A DNA stretch of 64,000 nucleotides from Agelaius tricolor (Eukaryota; Chordata; Aves; Passeriformes; Icteridae), in NCBI GenBank assembly GCA_023055355.1, contig JALJCS010000028.1:4030418-4094417 (forward strand). The letters are read 5' to 3'. Of the stretch, positions 32,401 through 44,400 are shown in pieces; the first letter of the stretch is position 1, and each line of letters starts with the position of its first letter. A model generated the notes under the pieces. The model made no database searches. It saw only the letters and a list, made by a program, of their open reading frames with translations, and was not told the DNA's origin. Position numbers and translations under genes: made by a program.

Positions 32401-35400
32401 CTGCAAAAGAATTAGGGCACAAAAGTTTATTCTCATTGAATAAACTGACAGGAATAAACATATATGCACCCAAAACTGGAAAATCACGGCAGTCAGACAG
32501 TGTTCACAGGGGTCTGAGGATGAGGCAAGAGATGAGGATCTGACTCCATGTTTCAGAAGGCTTGATTTATTATTTTATGATATATATTATATTAAAACTA
32601 TACTAAAAGAATAGAAGAAAGGATTTCATCAGAAGGCTGGCTAAGAATAGAAAAAGAAAGAATGAATAACAAAGGCTTGTGACTGACTGAGACAGTCCAG
32701 ACAGCTGGACTGTGATTGGCCATTAATTAGAAACAACCAACATGGGCCAATCCCAGCTGCACCTGTGGCATCCCACAGCAGCAGACAACCATTGGTTACA
32801 TTTTGTTCCTGATGCCTCTCAGCTTCTCAGGAGAAAGAAATCCTAAGGAAAGGATTTTTCAGAAAATATCATGGCTACATCAGACAGATTAAGAAAAACT
32901 TCATCTGAAAGGAAAAGTTGTACAGGTTTTACCAGGTAAATACATAATTGGACCTAAGAGCAACAACTGTTGAAATACTGGAATAACAAAGTGGAAACTG
33001 CTCTCTCTTACCCATTAGTGTCAGCTTCCTGGGTCTCTGCTTGGAGGTGATGACCTGCAGTGAAGGAGCGATGGACTGGATCCGTATGATCGGCTGGTTG
33101 GGGTCGTACGTTCCTGGCACTGCCAATTCCAGATCCCGGCACATTAAGAGTTTTGGTGACACATACTGTAGCTCCAAAGAAGTGAGCTACCAAAACCAAA
33201 AGAAATACAACCCCTTAGAACTTCAGTTCAAATTTCACAGAAGCACCTGAAGAGTTTTGGTGACACATACTGTAGCTCCAAAGAAGTGAGCTACCAAAAC
33301 CAAAAGAAATACAACCCCTTAGAACTTCAGTTCAAATTTCACAGAAGCACCTGAAGAGTTTTGGTGACACATACTGTAGCTCCAAAGAAGTGAGCTACCA
33401 AAACCAAAAGAAATACAACCCCTTAGAACTTCAGTTCAAATTTCACAGAAGCACCTGAAGAGCTCATGCTGTCAAGAGACCTAAAACAGTTCAGGTCGTG
33501 ACCAAAATACTTCAGGTACTTGCAGGAAGTGCTACATAAACACCAAATTTGCAGCAAACCCTATGCAGTTATTTCCAGAATACCTAATTAGTATGTTTTG
33601 AATAACCAGCAAACATAAAGCAAAGGTTGGTACTGACAGCTTCCACTGTATGACCCACAAAAAATCTGAATTTCCCCCCTCACCTGCGGCAGCTGCTTTG
33701 AGATACGTCGGAACACGTGGTAATAGAGATCCCAAGCCTGAGTTAAATCTTTGACATTTCCTGATTTCATATACTTCCTGCACCACTCCTGAGCTTCCAT
33801 GAGATCTCTGCCATAGGCCTAGGGATTCAAACAACAGAAAAATGAATTTCAACAGGCTGTAGTGTAACAGGTGGAGACCACTTAACACCTACAAAGATCA
33901 TCAGAGTCTCTTTTCAAATTGCACTACAAATACTTGATCTCACATTTTTATAGCAGATCAGAAATTTATAGCATTTTTTATAGCAGATCTAGAAATTCCT
34001 GATCCAAGATCTGCATTGAATTTATCAAACAACATTGCTCACAAGTAGACTTCATTATAGGAGGAATTGAATGCTCAGAATCACCCTTTAACAGCAGGCT
34101 TACAAGCTCAGTGAATTCTCTGTTATCTGTGCTAGTGTTTACTGTGATCAAAACAGAATAATTAACAGCAGAGCAGTCATCCTTTTTTAGTCCCTATCAG
34201 ACACCCTGCCAATACAAGACTCCAGGGCAATCTGGCATCTTATAGTCACCAAAAGTGACACAGATCTGAAGATAAACATCAATAATGAAATCTGCAGCTA
34301 ACAGAATGAGTCCCAAGAGATTCACTTTTTGTGTTAAATGGCAAAGGTTCTTGTAACACATCTGGGGCAGGTGGCTGTCCTGAAGAACAGCTCTGGGCCA
34401 TTTGCTGATACCTGATTGAAGGATGTCTCCTTTAAAGTCTGAGGCCCTCGCTCCATCATTGCATGAAGTGGTTCCAGCACCTCAAACATTCCCTTTACAT
34501 TTCTTTCTCCAAAATACAGACGAGATGCTTCTTCCAACCCTTCATGCCACATCTCATGCCACAGGATGGCCACACGAATTAGCTCTTCACTCACCTGTTT
34601 TAGACAGAAAAAAAGATTAAATGTCCAAAGAAATCCCTGGGACTGGCTGCTGACTTAAAATTGCAAAACTCCTCTCTTCTCTAATGTTATGAAATATTTG
34701 TTCCTGGAAGCCAGAGGGAGCCACAAGAACTAACATAGTGATGGCACATTTTTTCTGTAAGAAGCTGACCAGGCTTTTCTCACCTTATTTGTTACCTTTG
34801 AAATTTTCTATAACCATAATGATGGCACATTTTTTCTGTAAGAAGCTGACCAGGCTTTTCTCACCTTATTTGTTACCTTTGAAATTTTCTACATGCTTAT
34901 GCAGCTTGGCCTGAAAGCATTATTTTTCATTTATTCATAAAAATCTTTATCAAATTAATTATAATACTCTTTCTATGCTATGCTCAGTAAGTTTTGTTTC
35001 TACTTCCCGTTAAGCAAAACCACCTCTTTATGGAGCAAAGGTTTTTCATGTATTTCTTCTCTAAATTTATTCATAAGGGAACACAAAAACTCAGTGTGTG
35101 AATTATAGTAAAATGGAAGCATTCTCTGGAAATTACACGAATACTGTAATTTCTACCAGTTGCAAATACCTCAAATTAATTACACTTGCAGAGAATTGAC
35201 AATGAATAGTCATTTTGTGTTACTAGAACTGACATCCATCCATCCAACATAACACACTTAATGCTACACTGAGCACTCACCATCATTGCCTGCTGCACCA
35301 GGGTGTTGCTATGCTCACACATGTTTTTCAGGATCTTATTTGCAGCATTGTGTCGAGCAGTGGTGGTAGATTTAGAGGCCACAGTCAAAGGATAGATCAA

Positions 35401-38400
35401 AGCCTGCAAGGGACAGCAACCAATAATAATTTAGAACCCCAAGAAGAGCTACATAAACTTAAATAATTAGCAAAGCATTAACAAACAGCAGCCTTAGGGA
35501 TCAACAGGAGGAAGCAAGCTTGCTTGTGAAAAGCAGTGATAGGAATTTACTACTGAAAGTCTTCTGATCCAACAACAGGCTGTCAAGACTTTAATTCACT
35601 GAATAGCAGAACGACATTGAGAGCCTCTTTCAAACTGGAAGAACAAAACCAGGTCATAGGATTTTGTGATATTCCACACTATGGAAAGAAATTTCCATAA
35701 AACCTGTGAGGAAGGTTCTTCGACATTTAAGGTGATTTGCACTGCCCAGCAGACATTCAATCACATTAGACAAAGAGTTCTTCCCAGGCTGCATGGCTCA
35801 TTCACCTCCCTCCCTTTTTATAAGAAGTGCTGAGGTGGCAGCAGCAGCAACAGAAACTGTCCCCACCCTCGCTGCCATCACTGCAGTGACTCCCTGGGCG
35901 GGCACTGAGAGCTCCTGCCCTGAGGCCGGGCTCACCTGCGGGTGGTAGCGCCCGATGTCCGTGAGCAGTTGGTGGATGAGGCGCCCCACCAGCGGCCGAG
36001 GGGTGTCAATCCTGGCAATCAGCTGGGGGATCACCTGCAGCAGGAGAGGGACAATAAACACTCCTGATACTCCTGCCTGGGGCACCTGCAGGCAGCCCCA
36101 GAGAGGGGGAGAATGGTGAGGGGAATTGACTCCACTGATAGCAGAAGGCTAATTAATTACTTTATTATACTATATTATTCTATACTATATTACACTATAT
36201 CCTTTATTCTACTATATTATTCTATATTACACTATATACTGTATTATACTATATTATTCTATACAATACACAGTATAGAATAATATAGTATAATAAAGGA
36301 ATTATATATTATATAAATATAATATATAATATGATATTTATTATAAAAATAATATAAATATATTATATTATATATAATATATAAATATTTATATATAAAA
36401 TATATAATATATATTTAATATATAATATTATATAATATATATTAATATGATATATTATATATTAGTATATAATATATATAAAATATATATAATATATATT
36501 ATATATATGTAAAAATATATATAAAATATATAAATATAAATATATTATGTGTTATTTACCTGCAGCCAAGTGTCTATTTGGATTGCCTTGACTCCTTCTA
36601 CCAAAGCCTCATTCACATCAGGCCAATGACCATAGTCAAACCACAGAGTAAGGACTCTGAAAAGGAGAAATTCTTTTCTTAGGAACAAGCAAACAAACAC
36701 ACCACCAAAACAAAACAAAAACCACCAACTAACCAACAAATAAAACCCCACCAGAAAACCCCCAAACAAATAAAAAAAACCCCAAACCTATTTACAAGGA
36801 ACTTTTCTTCCCAGAACCCTCAGAAAAAAGGGAAAATCCATCCAACAAAAATTAGCCTGGACCAAAGTATTCACTTAATTCAACCATAACAAAAAAGAGC
36901 AGAAATAATGTTCTACCTAATCTGAAACCTTCTGTTGTGCTCTTATCAGCTGGATTTCATTTACTGTGTGCTTTATTATGTACCTTAGAGTGTCCTGGAG
37001 GTTGTTTCCTCGAGACAGAGAAATGGATCGGAAGAAACCTTGGACAGCAGGGACTGTGTACATCAAGAGGGTCTTGGATAAATCCTTTGGGAATGAAATT
37101 GCTGCATTAGTTCTATGCAAGCACATCAGCCCACATGAATCCTTAACTCAAGAAGGGGAAAGAGGAAAAAATATGTGGAAATATAGACCTAATCCCCACT
37201 GTAGCTGACTTCTGCTCCTACTCTTCACAGGACATGGTGCTCCTAGGATTTTATGTTTTGCTTGACTACAGAAAGGTCTTTCAGCATGGCAGGGAAAATG
37301 CTGTGAAGGGGTTTTACACTTCACTTTGTTCAGCCTTACTATAACTGGTAAATGAAAGAGATTCCTCAGAGTCTTCCATGAAGGGCCTAACCAGAAGAAT
37401 TTGTTAATGCCCTGTACCCTGTCGCAGACATCTTTCATGAAAAATCCTTTCTTAGGATTTTTCCTTGTGAGAAGCTGCAGTTTCAGCAACCAAAGTAACC
37501 AATGGTTATCTGCTGCTGTGGAATGCAACAGGTAGACCCATGATTGGTCTCCTGTGGGTGTTTGGATTTCCTAACCACTCATGGCAGAGCTGGCTCTTGC
37601 TCTGTCTGAGACACAGATCTTTGTTATTCATTCTTTTCTATTCTTAGCTTAGCTAGCTGCTGAAGAAACCTTTTCCTTTCTATTGCTTTTTAGTATAGTC
37701 TAATGTAACATATATCATAAAATAATAAATCAAGCCTTCTGATCATGGAGTCAACATTCTCATCTCTTCTTCATCCTGAAAACCCTTGTGACCACAGTCA
37801 CAGTACCCCTATGACAGCCCCTTCAGGTCACAGCTAATAACAATTTGTGTTAATTTAGTGATTATGATTTTTTTTCCTGTGTCTAAGCAGAAAGTACCAA
37901 TGTCTCAAGAAGAAGAGGGAGGAAGGAGGGTACCTCAGTGACTTTTTTCTGCACTGGGGATGGGATGGGACTGTTCTCAGTGCTCTCTGCATCACTCTCA
38001 CTGTTGCTGCCCTCCGTGTTGGCGCTGGTGATGCTGGCTCCGCTCGCGTGACGGAGTTTCTTCTTCTCATCTCTGGCCTGGTTTTGATGTTTGTAGTGAA
38101 GCACTGCTTCAAAGTTCATCACTGCCCAGGCATGCCAGGCCTGCCAACAGGACAGAACACAAGTCAGACTCCTTTCTGCAACTGGCACTTCCTAAGTGTT
38201 AGATATAATCCAACCTTTCTGTGTCTGCAAAGTAAGTAATGTTCTGCAGACAACACAATGCTTTGATTTCTCTAACTGAAATAGGCTGTTGCAGGATCCT
38301 ACTAAGCAAAGATGCTTCTTGAAGCATAATGCCTAAATAGGAAATAGAGTATTTATATATTTATATATTTAAGATAATAAGACATTTGAACTGTCTTATT

Positions 38401-41400
38401 ATCTTAAATAATATCATGTTGAGTTCTTGACCTGGAGCTCCCTATTGAATATTAAAGTGAATGAGCTCTGTACCAAAAATTAAATGATATTTGCATATAG
38501 CTTAATTTTTCAAAGGCTAAAATGAAAATTAGTATGTTAAGACTCGGGGATGTGTAATGAGAAAAATACAGGAGATGGCTGCCCCAGAGAAGATCTGGCA
38601 CCAAATATTAATTGAAATATCACAACCACAAAATCAAAGGCTCTTTGGAGAATTAACAACAGGGCTACTTTCCTTGTTCAAGTATCCTGACTGAGAACAA
38701 GTTAAATTTTTCCATTTTCTTTCTCCTTCATTGCTAACTAACAACAGGAGAGAGTCCCAAAAGCAAGAAGAGAAACTGAATTGTGGCCTAGTTTTACCAA
38801 CCAGCTAAAATTCTAAACAAAAATCTCATGGTTACCTTGAGCCACTTTCTCTGTTTTTTGGTTCTGTTTTGTTTTTTTTTTTTTTTTAATCCTATTGGCA
38901 GTAACAAGGGAGGTCTTCCAATGAACACCTTCCTTTCCTGTACTGTGGGATTTGATAAAATGGATCTGGAAATTTTCTGTAATGACCTTGTACCAGTTGC
39001 GATCGTGCTCCGTTGCAGCACTGTAGTATTGCAAGACTTTGGGGATGGTGCTCTCATTGATGCCTTGCAGGTTCAGCTGCCACTCACCCAGTTTCAGGAA
39101 ACACCTAGGTAAGCAAAGGGATTATTGATTCAAAAGCTAAAATGAAAACAAATCCTCTGGATTAAAAGGCTACCTTGGTGTCTGGAGTCTAAAAAAATTT
39201 CATGTGGTGAATTCAGTCAGGTGGTCTCTCCTACAGGGTGGATGCAAGATTCAAAATATCTCCATCTTGCTTGTAGTGTGGAACTAACTAGCTGAAGGTT
39301 TAATTTAAGAGGAAAAGTGGGGATCAAACATTTTTTCCTCATCTGTATAAGTTATAAAATAAATGTAAGAAGTAGGTAGCAGCCACATTGAAAGACTTCA
39401 TCAGTGTGTGCTGATAAAATCATCCACATGAGCTGCTGAGCTGTCCTGAGCACCACATGAATGAGCCTTCTGGGGAGAACACTGACAAACAAACAATGCA
39501 AACACAGAGGAACTGTTCTTCCCCCAGCCAGAACCCCATGAAGTCATTCCCTCCTAGAGGAAAGGAAAAACAACATATTTTTACTGCAGCAGGGTGGGGT
39601 TGTCAAGGTTTGCCCAAAACTTAATACTTTGCTCCCTCAGCAGGCTTTAAATGCCACAGTTAGGACATGGATGTCCTTTGTGTATTTTGAGTTTTCCAGA
39701 AAGCATTGTGCAAGACAAATACTGTATGCAAATCATTACAAATTTGTTTTTCATTATAGTCACTGAAAAAAATAAGAGAATGGTTTTACCAAGGGTTCCC
39801 ATCCTCATAAAAGCAAATTGAGTGCATACCTCCCTTCAAAAAAAGCAAACCTTCAATAGAAAGCACTATGCAATCTTCAATTTAAACTGAAAAAAATAGA
39901 TCTGGCACCTACAGATCCACAGAGAAAAATGAAGAAAGGGTTTTTATGCAACAGGATTGTAAGAGACCATCACATGCTAGGCACCTACTGCCCAAAGCAC
40001 TGCTGTTGTGCTTGGCAGCCTGTGCATTAACACAGATGCCAGGCTTGTGTGGGGAGTGTTTCTTTCCTAGTGACCAAATCTCCTGAAAAGCAGAGAAACA
40101 GACATGCTGAGAGCTCTGCTTCTGCCAACGAGCCCAGGGCTGGAAAAATACAACCAGGCACCAGCAAGAAATATAAGCTTGTTCAGGCTGATGTGTTCCA
40201 GTAACATTTACTGAACATTACATGGTAGATAAGAATGTAATGCTGTCACAGGATTTTATGGAAAATCCTTTCTTTAGGATTTACATTCCTGAGAAGCTGA
40301 GAGGCCTCAGGAACAAAATGTAACCAATGGTTATCTGCTGCTGTGGAATGCAACAGGTGCATCTGGGATTGGTCTCATGTGGTTGTTTCTAATTAATAGC
40401 CAATCACAGCCCAGCTGTTTCAGACTCTGGTCAGTCACAAGATTTTGTTATTCCATTCTTTCCTTTCCTTTCAAGCCTTCTGATGAAATCCTTTCTTCTA
40501 TTCTTTTAGTATAATTTTAATATAATATATATCATAAAATAATAAATCAAGCCTTCTGAAACATGGAGTCAGATCCTCATCTCTTCCCTCTTCCTGGGAC
40601 CCCTGTGAACACCACCACATAACACCAAAGCAGCTAAATGAGAAACCCCATTCTTTTAATCAAAGCTTTGAGCTTTGTCTGAAATGTGTCACCCCCAGGG
40701 ACCCTGCACTTCAGGAGAGGCTTCAGTTTGAGTTTAGAGCTAAAGAGTGCCCCGTGCTGACCGTGCCATGAGTTTGTGGAGCTCCTGTTTGTGCTGCTGG
40801 TCCTCAGTGGCGATGGCGTGCTGGGCCTGCTGCTGCATGGTCTGCACAAAGTGCTGCATGTGCTGGAACGCATCAATCTGCAAAGGGATGGAGGCAGTCA
40901 GCACCACAGGCCTTAAACACCATTTCTCAAAGGAGAAAAACAATGTAGAAGTGATTTTCACAGTAATAAAAAGATACGGTTTTGTTTTCTTTCAAAGCTT
41001 TTCAGCCGTTAATATCCCTCTAAAGTCACTTTGTATTTTAAATATGTCTAAATGAATTAAGAGGTTAGAGATTCTTATTGTCTCTGAAACTGCTAAAGTG
41101 AGGGACAAATAACTGCATCCTTGCAATGCCAGGCACACCTTCACTGTCATAGAGAGAACCAAAGGTATGACTGACCACAACACACGATGTGCAAGAACTG
41201 CACTCTGCCAAAGCAACAGAGTCACCTGCACAGGGAGAGAGCTTCAACAGCAGAGGATGTCCTGATACTGCCCACACAACAGTGTGAGACACAGAGATAC
41301 CTCCTTTTCAGCTGAGCATGCACTTAGCCTGGCAATTGTGACAATCAAATGTTTACAGCTTACAAACTGTATCTGAGCAGGACAATCCTGAACAGACAGG

Positions 41401-44400
41401 ATCACAAATCCAGAGAAGCCTACCTATAATATGCTATGGGCAGACAAAAAAACCCCCAAAAAACAACAAAAAACCCCCCAAAAATCCAAACCCAAAACTA
41501 CAATAGAAAAAATCCCCAAACAACCCCCCACAAAAAAAAACCAAATCAAAAAACAAAAAACCAAACAAAAAAACAAACCCATGACAATTTGAGAAAATGA
41601 TGCCTGAAGGAAAACTTGCAGCTTTCTGATCTTCTCTCTCCTAACCTTTCAGCTTTGTCTGGGCTTGAAGTACACACCATGAGTTGTTTCAACGAATTAA
41701 AGTCTGGATTTCTCCTCAAGTTATTGAAGAAGTTCAAATGTGTGTTACTCCTTTGACAGAATATTATACAGGGCAGTCGTGGTAAAACAACTTTCCCTAC
41801 CAAATTCTGAGGGAAAATATATTTTTAAAATTCCTTGGAAAGTATTCTGGGGTAGGAGAACCCAAGAATAAAGATTTCAGAAAAACACATGCACGCTTCA
41901 CTGGAAAGAATTAAGAGTAAAGCTCCTGCAATCTGCAAGGTCATTTCAGGTTAGGAACTGCAGAATGTGCAGTTAGAAACCTAATTTACCTCTGTGTATC
42001 TATAGGAATGAGCTATGTTAGAGACAAAAACCACTTGAGCTCAAATGCCTCATCTATCCTGTTCAAATATCAGCATGCACAACTCAGTGGTGAGGAAAAA
42101 AGAGTATTACCCAGGGTGAAATAAAAGAAAAGAAAGGATCATACTCATAACATTAATATGGTGCATTCAGCCCAGGGTGAAATAAAAGAAAGGATCATAC
42201 TCATAACATGAATATTGTGCATTCCATAGCTGTAACCCAGACAGAAGGGACTGGGGTGTGGTGTAAATAATGGTCTTACAAATAGTTATGCTAGACATCC
42301 ATTAAAAATAGACAAAATATATTGGCAAACAGAATTATTACAGAATCTTTTTATGTGCCCCTCTCATATCTAGATACACCCAACAATCTGGTCTTCAGTT
42401 TCCATTAATATTGAAAACTGATGGCCATAAACTGACAGATGGAGCACTTAAGACTGAAAGCTGCAAGTTTTCCAGAACAACCAAATTCCTAAGTTTGTAT
42501 GCATCCTTTCTGTGGGATATGGCTTAGAATGCAGCTGCTGGCAAAGGTCTGTGTTGGAAGAAATGTAATAGGGTTGACATATAAATTTTGATCTGTTGTT
42601 TAAGAAGACTGTTGTGGAGCTCTGCAAGTGCCATGTGGCTGGTTTCCTTCTAGATGCCAGCTTTTTTCCTGCTGGATTTGACAAGTACTGAAAACTGCCA
42701 TTTTAGGCCAACAAAGAAACCCTGAACTGCTGAGTAGAAAAAATGGTCATTTCCCACCACACCAGCCTACATCAGCAGCTTCTTACTTAGGATACCAAAT
42801 CAAGTGAACACACACAGTTACATAACACTACACACATCACCAGGTGTAACTATGTATTATTTATCATCTATTTTGCTATCAGTTTTCCCTCATCTTCAAG
42901 GGGTCCCCTTATTCTCCCAACAGTTCATTTTAGACACGTTCTCCTACCCCCTTAATCTTTGTGCCTTCTCTCATTCTGCTTTCCACCACTGCACCAGGTC
43001 CATCAACTTCCTGACCACAAGTCAAACACCACAAAACACAGTTCCCCTCACAGAGACCCCCCATACTTCTGGGGTCATTTACTGAAGAGGGTAAGAGGAA
43101 TTTCACTGTTTTACAGAGCCAACAGAACAGGGCCTTAGCAGCAGCTCCTTTTGCCTTTTTAATTCAAATAAAGAATAGTTAGTTGTGGCAATGTTCCCAC
43201 AGCAATGGCTCTGCTCCAGTGCTGGCAATCCCAAGGCAGAAAAAATAAAGATGTGGCAGAATATGAGGATAAATGGAGGCTTTAATGTATATTAAAAAAA
43301 AAGATAACTTATCCAGTCTGAAGCTTATTGGATTTGATTACGTAAATTCTCCCTGTGTTGCAATGTCAAAAACATTCACCCTGGGCTCTCTGGTGCCAAA
43401 GTGTTCCCATGACAAACTCTATGTGCTTTTCAGCTGCCTTTCAGTTAGAAATTTCCAATAATCTCTTTAGTAACAATCAGTTCTGCTCAGCAAACTGTTC
43501 AGGACACTTCTAAAACTGGTTATAAACCCCCCTTTACTTCCCTCTTTCTGCATGTGACCCTGAGCACAGGTACAGTGTAGAGACCCAGCAATCAAAACAG
43601 TGGATGAAAAGTCAAGCAGAAAACCTACACAGGACCAAAGAGCTGCTACTGACCATTAATCCTGGCTGCAATCCTGTTGGGGTACCAGCTACTGGTTTAG
43701 CAAAAAGAATCTTTCCATATTTGAAAGAAAATTAGGGTCAGGTTTTCTGTGTATTACAGAGTTTTAGTGGAAATAAAAAGCTTATGATCTGAATAACAAT
43801 AAGGAAAAGAATTAGTTCCTCTATTTCAGGGGAACAAAAGGAAAATATCAAGCTTTGCTTTTGTTCTGTTGGGACCATGAAGAGCTAGCAGTGCACAAAG
43901 CCTGAGCAAAACCAAAGCAGTTTGCTCTGTACCTTCCGGGCACTCTTCCACATGTGCTTCATGTATGCATAGGTGACTTGGGGATGCACTGTGGGCAGGG
44001 GGTGATCCAGCTGCCGAGAGGGATCCACTCCCAGGAGCAGCACAAGGGTCTTGTGGGCCAAAGCCTGGAGAAGTGGCAGAGACAAAAAGCAGGTTATAAC
44101 ATAATGGTCATTGTTACCTCTGGCTCATATTGCCTCAGAATTGTCCTACACTGAAAAAGTACATCTGACCCTCCAGATACAACACAGACACAGCAGACTC
44201 CCTGGACTCATAGAGTACCACATGATAAACCATGTCTTCCTTTGGATCAGAGCATAAAATTCTCATTTCAGAAGACAGTAGAAAGTGTAAAGTCTCTGTT
44301 TCAAGTATTTGGTGATGAATTTTGTGATGAATGTTAAAATAGGACTGTAATGTTCAACAGTAACAGCACATTCTAGATTTGACTCTCTGCTCTAGCAGAG

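Noticed and set aside
33146..33457. CRISPR-like array
   Set aside because: Units are contiguous and identical without spacers, in a vertebrate intron; this is a tandem duplication.
38367..38409. MicroRNA precursor
   Set aside because: The stem is only 18 bp with a 7-base loop and extremely AT-rich, too short for a typical precursor.
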